In this document: positions 17,104-24,578 of the stretch, piece after piece
Layout of the letters: each line of letters begins with the position of its first letter
How positions within the stretch are numbered: the first letter of the stretch is position 1
Origin: Cellulomonas sp. APG4
GTDB taxonomy: Bacteria; Actinomycetota; Actinomycetes; Actinomycetales; Cellulomonadaceae
Length of the DNA: 64,000 nt
Reading direction: 5' to 3'
NCBI RefSeq assembly: GCF_009996735.1
Contig: NZ_JAACYI010000001.1
Location: forward strand, 380,522-444,521
Notes under the pieces: model-generated
The model's input: the letters and a program-made list of their open reading frames with translations, nothing else
What the model was told of the DNA's origin: nothing
Database searches by the model: none
Position numbers and translations under genes: made by a program

Positions 17104-17652
17104 TCAGAGCTCGATGACAGGTGTGCAGACCGTCGGGCCGGTGCCGTCGGAACGACGCAGCGCGAGGCAGGCCGCGCCCCGGGGTACGTCGAGAAGGACG
17201 AAGGCACCGTCCTCGTCCGAGTCCGTCGCGACGTGACCGCCCGGTCGGTACAGCTCGACCCGGTAGCTGTCGGCCGGCGCGACCCAGCCGTCGATGCACA
17301 GGCCTCCGGACGCGCTCTGGGACAGGTTCACCATCACCGTCACGGGCTCGCTCGCGAACGTGATCGTGGAGACCCGCACCATCTCGCGCTCCGCGTCGTG
17401 GCTCCGTGCGACGAGCTCGGGCGTCAGCACCTGCTCGAGCTCGAGCACGTCGGCGCGCAGGCGCTCGAGGGTGAGCGCGAACAGGGCGCGGTCCGCCAGG
17501 CCCTCCGGGACCGGGTCGACGGTCGTGAGCACGCGTGCGAGGTCGGCGAGCACCTCCTCGTCGCGCGCGTCGAGCAGCTCACCCGCCGCTCCGTCGGTGT
17601 CGCTCGGCTCCGCGGCGTCGTGGCCCGTGCGGTCGTCGTCGGCGTCGGTCAT
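17104..17652 (-). CDS. Small cytosolic protein between sigma factor and protease; candidate sigma regulator
   Basis: 182 residues; I do not recognise a named family. Residues 1-30 are acidic and probably disordered, 31-82 look helical (DEEVLADLARVLTTVDPVPE, LERLRADVLELEQVL), and 90-182 look like a beta-sandwich with alternating hydrophobic strands (PVTVMVNLSQS, SYRVELYRPGG, GAFVLLDVPRGAACLALR), similar in style to carboxypeptidase-regulatory or transthyretin-like domains. No signal peptide or membrane segment. Its ATG overlaps the sigma factor TGA (ATGA), the arrangement usual for a sigma factor and its regulator, so an anti-sigma or adaptor role is a reasonable guess. It could also be a substrate of either protease downstream. 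Confidence 0.75.
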   Translation of the reverse strand: MTDADDDRTGHDAAEPSDTDGAAGELLDARDEEVLADLARVLTTVDPVPEGLADRALFALTLERLRADVLELEQVLTPELVARSHDAEREMVRVSTITFASEPVTVMVNLSQSASGGLCIDGWVAPADSYRVELYRPGGHVATDSDEDGAFVLLDVPRGAACLALRRSDGTGPTVCTPVIEL

Positions 17653-18278
17653 GACCAGCCCCACCTCTCGTCGGCGTCGAGCGCGCTGCGCAGCTTCGCC
17701 AGGCACCGGCCGCGGGTGACCCCGACCGATGTCACCCCCATGCCCGTGACCTCGGCGATCGCCTTGTAGTCGGGGCGGTCCGCGAAGGCGACGAAGCGAA
17801 GGATCTGGCGGCACCGCTCGGGCAGACCGCTGAACGCGTCCCACAGGAGCCGGTCACGCTCGGCGACCACGACCGCCTCGTCGGGCTGCGGGTCCGCGTC
17901 GGGCACCTGCCGGGCCGGTTCGTCGTCGTCGCCCAGGGCGGCCGTACGGCGCGCCTCGTCGCGGCCCTTCCCGCTCGCCTGCCAGGCCGCCCGGCGCGCG
18001 CTCACCACGAGCCACTTGAGCACGGCGTGCGGGTCGCGGATGGTCTCGGCGCTGCGCACGAAGGCGAGCCAGACGCCCTGGACCACGTCGTCCGCGGTGT
18101 CGCGGTCGACGCCCTGCGACCGCACGACGTTCCAGAGCAGCGGGGTGAGCTCGCGCACCACGTCGGCAAGGGGATCCGTGAGCCCCATGCGGTACGCCTC
18201 GAGGGCGAGGGCAGCACGGTCACCCAGGGTCATCCGGGTGACGTCGCCGTCGGTCGAACCCTCAGGTGCGCGGTTCAC
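17649..18278 (-). CDS. ECF-type RNA polymerase sigma factor
   Basis: 209 residues. Region 2 spans about 37-103 (LADVVRELTPLLWNVVRSQG, DTADDVVQGVWLAFV) and region 4 about 140-200 (FSGLPERCRQILRFVAFAD, YKAIAEVTGMGVTSVGVTRG), with the acidic linker expected for group 4 sigma factors. I chose GTG at 18278 because GGGAGG lies ten bases upstream; ATG at 18233 would also keep both regions but has no Shine-Dalgarno sequence. First gene of the operon with the small protein, S8 and TPR-CHAT genes. Its likely role is to switch on genes, perhaps including its own operon, when released by proteolysis; this is inferred from context. Confidence 0.9.
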   Translation of the reverse strand: MNRAPEGSTDGDVTRMTLGDRAALALEAYRMGLTDPLADVVRELTPLLWNVVRSQGVDRDTADDVVQGVWLAFVRSAETIRDPHAVLKWLVVSARRAAWQASGKGRDEARRTAALGDDDEPARQVPDADPQPDEAVVVAERDRLLWDAFSGLPERCRQILRFVAFADRPDYKAIAEVTGMGVTSVGVTRGRCLAKLRSALDADERWGWS

Positions 18279-18313
18279 CGACGCGAGGCCTCCCGTGTGC
18301 GAGCGTGCGCCCG

Positions 18314-18343
18314 AGCCTAGGGCTCCGCGCGGGTGGGCCACAA
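18314..18343 (-). promoter_or_regulatory. Predicted promoter of the sigma/S8/CHAT operon
   Basis: TTGTGG (18343-18338) and TAGGCT (18319-18314) on the minus strand with an 18-bp spacer. It resembles the housekeeping consensus, so basal expression may not need the encoded sigma factor. Confidence 0.45.
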
Positions 18344-18483
18344 CAGTCACGCGCCTGCCTCCCGACCTCGGCCCCCGGTCGGGGCCTCTCACCGTTCAGG
18401 AGGCCCCTGGACGCGCTCCGTGACATGCCGACGACGACGAGCTCGGCGCGGTGGTCAGGAGACCTGCCCGGGTGCGGACGCGA

Positions 18484-18517
18484 CGAGGGCCCGGCAGCAC
18501 GTGCTGCCGGGCCCTCG
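18484..18517 (-). terminator. Terminator after rplA
   Basis: Perfect 34-bp palindrome (two 17-bp arms), 21 nt after the rplA stop. It insulates the rplK-rplA transcript from the sigma-factor operon that follows on the same strand. Confidence 0.88.
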
Positions 18518-18538
18518 AGGTGCGTGCCGGAGACGACG

Positions 18539-19261
18539 TCAGGCGACGTCGGCCTCCTCCTCGGTGAGGTTGCGCGTCTTGTTCTGGTCGAGCGCGATGC
18601 TCGGGCCCATCGTGGTGGTCACGACGGCCTTGGTGATGTAGCGCCCCTTGGACGACGAGGGCTTGAGACGCAGCACCTCCTCGAGCGCGGCCGCGTAGTT
18701 CTCGACGAGCTGCACGTCGGAGAACGAGACCTTGCCGATGATGAAGTGCAGGTTCGCGTGCTTGTCGACACGGAACTCGATCTTGCCGCCCTTGATGTCC
18801 GAGACAGCCTTGGCGACGTCCATGGTCACCGTGCCCGTCTTCGGGTTCGGCATCAGACCGCGCGGGCCCAGGACCTTGCCGAGGCGGCCGACCTTGCCCA
18901 TGAGGTCCGGGGTCGCCACCGCGGAGTCGAAGTCCGTGTACCCGGCCGCGACCTTCTCGATCAGTTCGTCGCCGCCGACCTCGTCGGCACCCGCCGCACG
19001 CGCCTGCTCGGCACGCTCACCGGTCGCGAAGACGATCACGCGGGCCGTCTTGCCGGTGCCGTGCGGGAGGTTGACCGTGCCACGGACCATCTGGTCCGCC
19101 TTGCGCGGGTCGACGCCGAGGCGGAAGGCCACCTCGACCGTCGCGTCGTACTTCGTGGACGAGGTCGCCTGCGCGAGGCGGATCGCCTCGAGCGGGGCGT
19201 AGACCTTGGTCCGGTCGATCTTCTCGGCGGCCTCGCGGTACGCCTTGCTGCGCTGTGCCAT
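18539..19261 (-). CDS. rplA: 50S ribosomal protein L1
   Basis: 240-residue L1, which forms the mobile L1 stalk at the ribosomal E site. It starts [21 protein letters not shown] and contains the signature region [23 protein letters not shown] at 19261 has AAGGAG upstream. It follows rplK after 211 bp that carry a 72-bp duplicated segment, and ends at a 34-bp palindromic terminator. The rplJL genes that often follow rplA are instead about 7 kb away, beyond the sigma/S8/CHAT cassette. Confidence 0.98.
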   Translation of the reverse strand: MAQRSKAYREAAEKIDRTKVYAPLEAIRLAQATSSTKYDATVEVAFRLGVDPRKADQMVRGTVNLPHGTGKTARVIVFATGERAEQARAAGADEVGGDELIEKVAAGYTDFDSAVATPDLMGKVGRLGKVLGPRGLMPNPKTGTVTMDVAKAVSDIKGGKIEFRVDKHANLHFIIGKVSFSDVQLVENYAAALEEVLRLKPSSSKGRYITKAVVTTTMGPSIALDQNKTRNLTEEEADVA

Positions 19262-19324
19262 CTGCTTCTCTCCTTGCAGTCGTGGTGCGGGCCAGCGCCT
19301 GGCCCTTCCACTGGGGTGGGGTGG

Positions 19325-19396
19325 TGCGGGGCTCACCGCCCGGCAGGACTCGCTGCGCTCGTCCTACCGGCGGCTCACTCCTCAGCCCTGGACGGT
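19325..19396. repeat. 72-bp direct repeat, copy 1 (rplK-rplA spacer)
   Basis: Exact 72-bp copy of 19416-19487, offset by 91 bp with a 19-bp spacer. It includes the last four codons and stop of rplK (TVQG-stop), so it arose by tandem duplication of the rplK 3' end. Each copy contains an imperfect stem around GGCAGGAC and GTCCTACC. Confidence 0.97.
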
Positions 19397-19415
19397 ACAT
19401 CTCCTGTCCAGGGCC

Positions 19416-19487
19416 TGCGGGGCTCACCGCCCGGCAGGACTCGCTGCGCTCGTCCTACCGGCGGCTCACTCCTCAGCCCTGGACGGT
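19416..19487. repeat. 72-bp direct repeat, copy 2 (overlaps the rplK end)
   Basis: Second copy of the 72-bp repeat. This one supplies the functional rplK C-terminus and stop codon at 19473-19475. Confidence 0.97.
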
Positions 19488-19904
19488 GATACCCATCGAG
19501 CGGGCCGTGCCGGCGACGATCTTCATCGCCGCGTCGATGTCGTTGGCGTTCAGGTCCTCGAGCTTCGTCTGCGCGATCTCGCGCACCTGGTCCTGCGTCA
19601 GGGACGCGACCTTGGTGGTGTGCGGCGTGGGCGAGCCCTTGGCGACGCCCGCGGCCTTCTTGATGAGCTCGGCGGCCGGCGGCGTCTTCGTGATGAACGT
19701 GAACGAGCGGTCCTCGTAGACCGTGATCTCGACCGGGATGACGTTGCCGCGCTGCGACTCGGTCGCGGCGTTGTACGCCTTGCAGAACTCCATGATGTTG
19801 ACGCCGTGCTGACCGAGCGCGGGGCCGATCGGCGGCGCCGGGGTCGCGGCACCAGCGTTGATCTGGAGCTTGATGAGGCCGGCGACCTTCTTCTTGGGGG
19901 GCAT
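19473..19904 (-). CDS. rplK: 50S ribosomal protein L11
   Basis: 143-residue L11, part of the GTPase-associated centre and needed for RelA-type stringent signalling. It starts [20 protein letters not shown] and contains [20 protein letters not shown]. The proline-containing N-terminal site for thiopeptides looks normal. It follows nusG by 94 nt. Its last codons and stop are duplicated downstream in a 72-bp direct repeat, without effect on the reading frame. Confidence 0.98.
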   Translation of the reverse strand: MPPKKKVAGLIKLQINAGAATPAPPIGPALGQHGVNIMEFCKAYNAATESQRGNVIPVEITVYEDRSFTFITKTPPAAELIKKAAGVAKGSPTPHTTKVASLTQDQVREIAQTKLEDLNANDIDAAMKIVAGTARSMGITVQG

Positions 19905-19998
19905 GATGCCTTCCGTTCGTGTCGTGGGCCGACGCCGTGGGCGATGACCCGGTTGCAGTGCTGCCACGGCCGCCGCGGCGGCCGTCCTCGCGGGTTCG

Positions 19999-20787
19999 TC
20001 AGATCTTGGCGACCTGGTTGAACGACAGCTCGACCGGGGTCTCCCGGCCGAAGATCGAGACGAGCACCTTGAGCTTCTGCGCCTCGGCGTTGATCTCGGA
20101 GATCGTCGCCGGCAGCGTGTCGAAGGGCCCGTCGGTCACGGTGACCGACTCGCCGACGGTGAAGTCGACGGCGATCTGCGGCGCGGCCGCCTTGGTCGTC
20201 GCCTTCTCCGCCGCCGGGGCGAGGGTCGGCGCGAGCATCGAGAAGACCTCGTCGAGCGTGAGGGGCACAGGCTGGTGGGTGTGGCCCACGAAGCCCGTGA
20301 CGCCCGGCGTGTGGCGGACCGCGCCCCACGACTCGTCCGTCAGGTCCATCCGCACCAGGACGTATCCCGGGACACGCACGCGCCGCACGACCTTGCGCTG
20401 CGCGTTCTTGATCTCGGTGACCTCCTCCATCGGCACCTCGACCTGGAAGATGTAGTCCTCCATGTTGAGGCTCTGCGTCCGGTTCTCGAGGTTGGCCTTC
20501 ACGCGGTTCTCGTAGCCCGCGTAGGAGTGGATGACGTACCAGTCGCCAGGCTGCCGGCGGAGCTCCGCCTTGAAGGCGTCGACCGGGTCGACGTCCTCGT
20601 CCTCGTCGTCGACGGGCTGCTCGGTCGCCGGGGCCGACGTCGCGTCGCCCTCGGGCGCGACGTCCTCCCCGGCGGGGTCCGCGCCTGCGGGCGCGACCTC
20701 GTCGGCACCGCCGCTCTGCGTGGCCTCGTCGGCGTCGATGACGTCCGTCGGCTCCTGCTCGGTCGGCTCCAGGGAGTCCTGCGACAC
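19999..20787 (-). CDS. nusG: Transcription termination/antitermination protein NusG
   Basis: 262 residues. An acidic N-terminal extension of about 75 residues (rich in Asp, Glu, Ala) precedes the NGN domain ([31 protein letters not shown]) and a C-terminal KOW domain ([19 protein letters not shown]). Such extensions are common in actinobacterial NusG. The start is a GTG at 20787. It lies between secE and rplK in the conserved secE-nusG-rplK-rplA order. Confidence 0.97.
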   Translation of the reverse strand: MSQDSLEPTEQEPTDVIDADEATQSGGADEVAPAGADPAGEDVAPEGDATSAPATEQPVDDEDEDVDPVDAFKAELRRQPGDWYVIHSYAGYENRVKANLENRTQSLNMEDYIFQVEVPMEEVTEIKNAQRKVVRRVRVPGYVLVRMDLTDESWGAVRHTPGVTGFVGHTHQPVPLTLDEVFSMLAPTLAPAAEKATTKAAAPQIAVDFTVGESVTVTDGPFDTLPATISEINAEAQKLKVLVSIFGRETPVELSFNQVAKI

Positions 20788-20851
20788 GGGGTGAACCTGC
20801 TTTCTGATGACTGTGCGGACTGCGGTGCGGGCGAGGGACGCGTGTCGGGGC

Positions 20852-21127
20852 TCAGCCCCCGAACACCCAGCCCACGAGCGTGCCGATGCCCAGGTCGAGC
20901 ACGGTGACGAAGGCCATGACCACCGCGACGAAGACGAGCACGACCGTGGTGTAGGTCATGAGCTCGGAGCGGGTGGGCCGCACGACCTTCTTGAGCTCCG
21001 CGACGACCTGGCGGACGAAGAGCGCGATGCGCGCGAAGACGCCGCGACGCGCATCGTCGTCCCGGCCCGGTCGCGCGCTGCCGGCGCCCTCGGCGCCGGA
21101 GGCCGCAGCCCGTGCGGATTCGCTCAC
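20852..21127 (-). CDS. secE: Preprotein translocase subunit SecE
   Basis: 91 residues with a charged N-terminus, the conserved amphipathic helix ending in [16 protein letters not shown] and one membrane segment ([20 protein letters not shown]). This is the single-span form of SecE that clamps SecY. Starts with GTG at 21127. Located immediately upstream of nusG and downstream of tRNA-Trp, the same arrangement as in mycobacteria. Confidence 0.96.
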   Translation of the reverse strand: MSESARAAASGAEGAGSARPGRDDDARRGVFARIALFVRQVVAELKKVVRPTRSELMTYTTVVLVFVAVVMAFVTVLDLGIGTLVGWVFGG

Positions 21128-21239
21128 AAGTTCGTCCCTACGTCTCGTCCGTGCCGGCCGCCCTCGCGGCCTCGGTCAGGCGTCCGCGCCCGGAGAGGCC
21201 GCGAGCCGCCCCCGGGTCCAGGACCCGGGTCGGTGCACG

Positions 21240-21312
21240 CAGGGCAGGCGAGACTCGAACTCGCAACCGCCGGTTTTGGAGACCGGTGCGCTACCAATTG
21301 CGCCACTGCCCT
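21240..21312 (-). tRNA. trpT: tRNA-Trp (anticodon CCA)
   Basis: Cloverleaf with acceptor AGGGCAG/CTGCCCT, T-arm TTCGAGT and anticodon loop CTCCAAA, anticodon CCA; 73 nt, 3' CCA not encoded. Lies directly upstream of secE and may share its transcript. The rest of the gap to the next gene (21313-21506) holds no gene I can support. Confidence 0.97.
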
Positions 21313-21494
21313 TCACCGGGGCCGACGTCCACTTCCGGTACCGCTCCACGCGAACCCGGTCAGGTGCGGGCGCGGGCACGGCACATCATGGCGGACGTCA
21401 ACCACCAGCGGTCGAGTGTACGTGGTCACGGGCGCCGGGTCGAACAGGGCGTCCGCGGGACGGTTCCGCCCCGACCCGGCGGCCCGCCCTCTGC

Positions 21495-21500
21495 CAGTAT
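21495..21500 (+). promoter_or_regulatory. Candidate leaderless -10 element of the aminotransferase gene
   Basis: CAGTAT ends 6 nt before the GTG start at 21507 and no Shine-Dalgarno sequence lies between, so the transcript probably begins at the start codon. No convincing -35 was found. Confidence 0.4.
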
Positions 21501-21506
21501 GAACGG

Positions 21507-22745
21507 GTGACCGAGACGCCCTCCTCCGCAGCCGCCCGTCCCGCGCGCCGCCGGGTCTCCGCCCGCGTGGGTTCCATCGCCGAGTCCGCGACGCTCGCCG
21601 TCGACGCGCGCGCCAAGGCCCTCAAGGCCGCCGGCCGCCCCGTCATCGGCTTCGGCGCGGGCGAGCCCGACTTCCCCACGCCGGGCTACGTGGTCGAGGC
21701 CGCCGTCGCCGCGTGCCGCGAGCCGGCCAACCACCGGTACACCCCCGCCGCGGGCCTGCCCGCGCTGCGCGAGGCGATCGCCGCCAAGACGCTGCGCGAC
21801 TCGGGGTACGAGGTCGCGCCGGGCCAGGTGCTCGTGACCAACGGTGGCAAGCAGGCCGTGTACCAGGCGTTCGCGACGATCGTGGACCCGGGCGACGAGG
21901 TCCTCCTGCCGGCTCCGTACTGGACCACCTACCCCGAGGCGATCCGGCTCGCGGGCGGCACGCCTGTCGAGGTGTTCGCCGGCGCCGAGCAGGGCTACCT
22001 CGTGACCGTCGACCAGCTCGAGGCCGCACGGACGGACCGCACCAAGGTGCTGCTCTTCTGCTCGCCGTCGAACCCCACGGGCGCGGTGTACTCGGCCGCG
22101 CAGACCGAGGAGATCGGACGTTGGGCGCTCGAGCACGGCATCTGGGTGATCACCGACGAGATCTACGAGCACCTGCTCTACGACGACGCCGAGTTCACGC
22201 CGGTCGTGCGTGCGGTGCCCGAGCTCGCGGACACGACGATCGTGCTCAACGGTGTGGCCAAGACCTACGCGATGACCGGGTGGCGCGTGGGCTGGATGAT
22301 CTCGCCGGCCGACGTCACCAAGGCGGCGACGAACCTGCAGTCCCACCTCACCTCGAACGTCGCGAACGTCTCCCAGCGCGCCGCGATCGCGGCCCTCACG
22401 GGCGACCTCTCGGCCGTCCACGAGATGCGTACCGCGTTCGACCGACGACGTCGGCGCATGGTCGAGATGCTGTCAGCGATCCCGGGGGTGCACGTCCCCA
22501 CACCCACCGGTGCGTTCTACGCCTACCCGAGCGTGGAGGGGCTCCTCGGCCGCTCGATCCGTGGGCGCACCCCGACGACGTCGGCCGAGCTCGCCGCGCT
22601 GATCCTCGACGAGGTCGAGGTCGCCGTCGTGCCGGGTGAGGCCTTCGGTCCCAGCGGGTTCCTGCGACTCTCCTACGCCCTGGGCGACGACGACCTCGTC
22701 GAGGGCGTGCGCCGCATCCAGGACCTGCTCGGCGAGGCCGAGTAG
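21507..22745 (+). CDS. aspC: Class I/II aminotransferase, probably aspartate aminotransferase
   Basis: 412 residues, PLP-dependent fold type I. The Schiff-base lysine is Lys252 in [15 protein letters not shown]; substrate and cofactor motifs [10 protein letters not shown] and [12 protein letters not shown] are present, and the final Arg motif [12 protein letters not shown] binds the alpha-carboxylate. Most like subgroup I-gamma aspartate aminotransferases, which may also accept prephenate. The GTG at 21507 gives the expected N-terminus; longer readings run through tRNA-Trp. A perfect 8-bp hairpin lies 9 nt after the stop, separating it from the ABC exporter. Confidence 0.9.
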   Translation: MTETPSSAAARPARRRVSARVGSIAESATLAVDARAKALKAAGRPVIGFGAGEPDFPTPGYVVEAAVAACREPANHRYTPAAGLPALREAIAAKTLRDSGYEVAPGQVLVTNGGKQAVYQAFATIVDPGDEVLLPAPYWTTYPEAIRLAGGTPVEVFAGAEQGYLVTVDQLEAARTDRTKVLLFCSPSNPTGAVYSAAQTEEIGRWALEHGIWVITDEIYEHLLYDDAEFTPVVRAVPELADTTIVLNGVAKTYAMTGWRVGWMISPADVTKAATNLQSHLTSNVANVSQRAAIAALTGDLSAVHEMRTAFDRRRRRMVEMLSAIPGVHVPTPTGAFYAYPSVEGLLGRSIRGRTPTTSAELAALILDEVEVAVVPGEAFGPSGFLRLSYALGDDDLVEGVRRIQDLLGEAE

Positions 22746-22754
22746 CGCTCGGGG

Positions 22755-22772
22755 GTCCACCGTCCGGTGGAC
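22755..22772 (+). terminator. Short hairpin after aspC
   Basis: Perfect inverted repeat GTCCACCG/CGGTGGAC with a 2-nt loop, 9 nt after the aspC stop; probably a terminator, possibly an operator for the following operon. Confidence 0.5.
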
Positions 22773-22830
22773 GCCTGAACCCTCCGGGAGGTCCTCGCGC
22801 CCGGACGGCGATCCGCGGGAGGCTCTGGTC

Positions 22831-23715
22831 ATGAGCACACTCGCGGTCCGGGTGACGGGCCTGCACAAGCACTACGGTCCCAAGCGCGCCGTCGACGGCC
22901 TCGACCTCGAGGTCGAACAGGGCGAGATCTTCGCGGTCCTCGGCCCCAACGGGGCGGGGAAGACGACCACCGTGGAGATCCTCGAGGGGTTCCGGCGGCG
23001 CGACGCCGGCGAGGTGAGCGTGCTCGGCGAGGACCCGCAGCGGGCCGGTCGCGCATGGCGGAGCCGGATCGGCGTGGTCCTCCAGGACGTCGACGACCAC
23101 GCGGAGCTCAGCGTGCACGAGCTCGTGCACCACTTCGCGCGGTACTACCCGGGGGCCCGCGACGCGGACGAGGTCATCGCCGCCGTCGGCCTGACCGAGA
23201 AGGCCCGCACCCGCACCCGCCAGCTCTCGGGCGGGCAGCGACGCCGGCTCGACGTCGCGCTCGGCATCGTGGGGCGCCCCGAGCTCCTCTTCCTCGACGA
23301 GCCGACCACGGGGTTCGACCCCGAGGCGAGACGCTCGTTCTGGGACCTCGTGGCCGGGCTGCGCGACGAGGGCACCACGATCCTCCTGACCACGCACTAC
23401 CTCGACGAGGCCGAGCACCTGGCCGACCGCTGCGCGGTGGTGCGCGACGGTCGCGTCGTGGCCATGGACGCGCCGGCGCGGCTCGGGGGCCGCGCCTCGC
23501 GGCACGCGCTCGTGCGCTGGCAGACCCCGGAAGGCCCCCGCGAGGAGGTCACCGAGGCGCCGACCGCTCTCGTCGCCCGCCTCGCCGCCGCACTGGCGCC
23601 CGACGGCGGCGAGGTCCCCGGGCTCGAGGTCCGCCGACCCACGCTCGAGGACGTGTACCTCTCCCTGATCGGCGAGCAGGGCGCCGACATCGACCTCGAG
23701 GAGGTCTCCCGATGA
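22831..23715 (+). CDS. ABC transporter ATP-binding protein (ABC-2 type exporter)
   Basis: 294 residues. Walker A GPNGAGKTT, Q-loop VLQDVDDH, signature LSGGQRRR, Walker B LLFLDEPTT and switch His in LLTTHYLDEAEH are all intact; the C-terminal tail (VRRPTLEDVYLSLIGEQG) is typical of DrrA/NatA-like drug or antibiotic exporters. ATG at 22831 is preceded by GGGAGG. First gene of a four-gene operon with permease, sensor kinase and response regulator, all overlapping, which suggests the two-component system senses the exported compound or envelope stress and regulates the exporter. Confidence 0.93.
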   Translation: MSTLAVRVTGLHKHYGPKRAVDGLDLEVEQGEIFAVLGPNGAGKTTTVEILEGFRRRDAGEVSVLGEDPQRAGRAWRSRIGVVLQDVDDHAELSVHELVHHFARYYPGARDADEVIAAVGLTEKARTRTRQLSGGQRRRLDVALGIVGRPELLFLDEPTTGFDPEARRSFWDLVAGLRDEGTTILLTTHYLDEAEHLADRCAVVRDGRVVAMDAPARLGGRASRHALVRWQTPEGPREEVTEAPTALVARLAAALAPDGGEVPGLEVRRPTLEDVYLSLIGEQGADIDLEEVSR

Positions 23716-24578
23716 GCACCGCCACCCGCCCGGCCGCCGCGACCACCCGGCGACCCGCCACAGCCACCCTGCCGTCCGCGCTGCGGCTGGGGCTCGCGCG
23801 CACCTCCCTCGAGATCCGCGAGTTCTTCCGCGAGCGCGACGCCGTCGTGTTCGTGTTCGCCTACCCGATCATCATGCTCGCGATCTTCGCGACGGTGTTC
23901 GGCCAGGACGGGGCTCGGGTCGGCCCGGGTGAGGGCGTGCCGTTCGCGCAGTACTTCCTGCCCGGCATGGTCGCCACCGGCGTGCTCCTGTCGAGCTTCC
24001 AGAACCTCGCGATCTCGATCTCCGTCGAGCGAGACGAGGGGCGCCTCAAGCGCCTGCGGGCGACCCCCATGCCGGCCTCGGCCTACTTCCTCGGCAAGGT
24101 CGGCTCGATGCTCGTGACCTGCGTGGTCCAGACCGCGCTCCTCCTCGCGGTGGGGGCGGTGCTGTTCGACGTGACCCTGCCCGACGACCCGGGACGCTGG
24201 TGGACGTTCGCGTGGGTCTTCGCGCTCGGCACGGGTTCGGGCGCCATCTGCGGCGTCGCGTTCTCCTCGATCCCCCGCAGCGGCCGCAGCGCCTCGGCCG
24301 TGGTGATCCCGGTCGCGATCGTCCTGCAGTTCATCTCGGGGGTGTTCTTCACGTTCGGCGACCTCCCGGCATGGATGCAGCAGGTGGCGTCGCTGTTCCC
24401 GCTCAAGTGGATGGCGCAGGGCATGCGCTCGGTGTTCCTGCCCGACGCCGCCGCGGCCCTCGAGCCGTCCGGGTCGTGGCAGCACGGGGCGACGGCCGCG
24501 GTGCTCGTGGCGTACCTCGTCGTCGGACTTGTCGTGGGTGTGCGCACGTTCCGCTGGCGGCGACGTGACGACGGCTGA
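23712..24578 (+). CDS. ABC-2 type transporter permease
   Basis: 288 residues with about six membrane segments, including VFVFAYPIIMLAIFATVFG, LPGMVATGVLLSSFQNLAIS, VTCVVQTALLLAVGAVLF and VVIPVAIVLQFISGVFFTF, plus the C-terminal segment VLVAYLVVGLVVGVRTF. It has the conserved cytosolic stretch SVERDEGRLKRLRATPMP of ABC-2 permeases. ATGA overlap with the ATPase gene and overlap with the kinase gene indicate translational coupling. Substrate unknown. Confidence 0.92.
   Translation: MSTATRPAAATTRRPATATLPSALRLGLARTSLEIREFFRERDAVVFVFAYPIIMLAIFATVFGQDGARVGPGEGVPFAQYFLPGMVATGVLLSSFQNLAISISVERDEGRLKRLRATPMPASAYFLGKVGSMLVTCVVQTALLLAVGAVLFDVTLPDDPGRWWTFAWVFALGTGSGAICGVAFSSIPRSGRSASAVVIPVAIVLQFISGVFFTFGDLPAWMQQVASLFPLKWMAQGMRSVFLPDAAAALEPSGSWQHGATAAVLVAYLVVGLVVGVRTFRWRRRDDG

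Noticed and set aside
19325-19487. Direct repeats as ends of a mobile element
   Set aside because: The copies are separated by only 19 bp, there is no transposase, and one copy is the native end of rplK.
21313-21420. Promoter for tRNA-Trp-secE with TTGACG at 21401-21396
   Set aside because: No acceptable -10 hexamer lies 16-19 bp downstream on the minus strand; CTGACC-17 bp-TACCGG nearer the tRNA is also weak.
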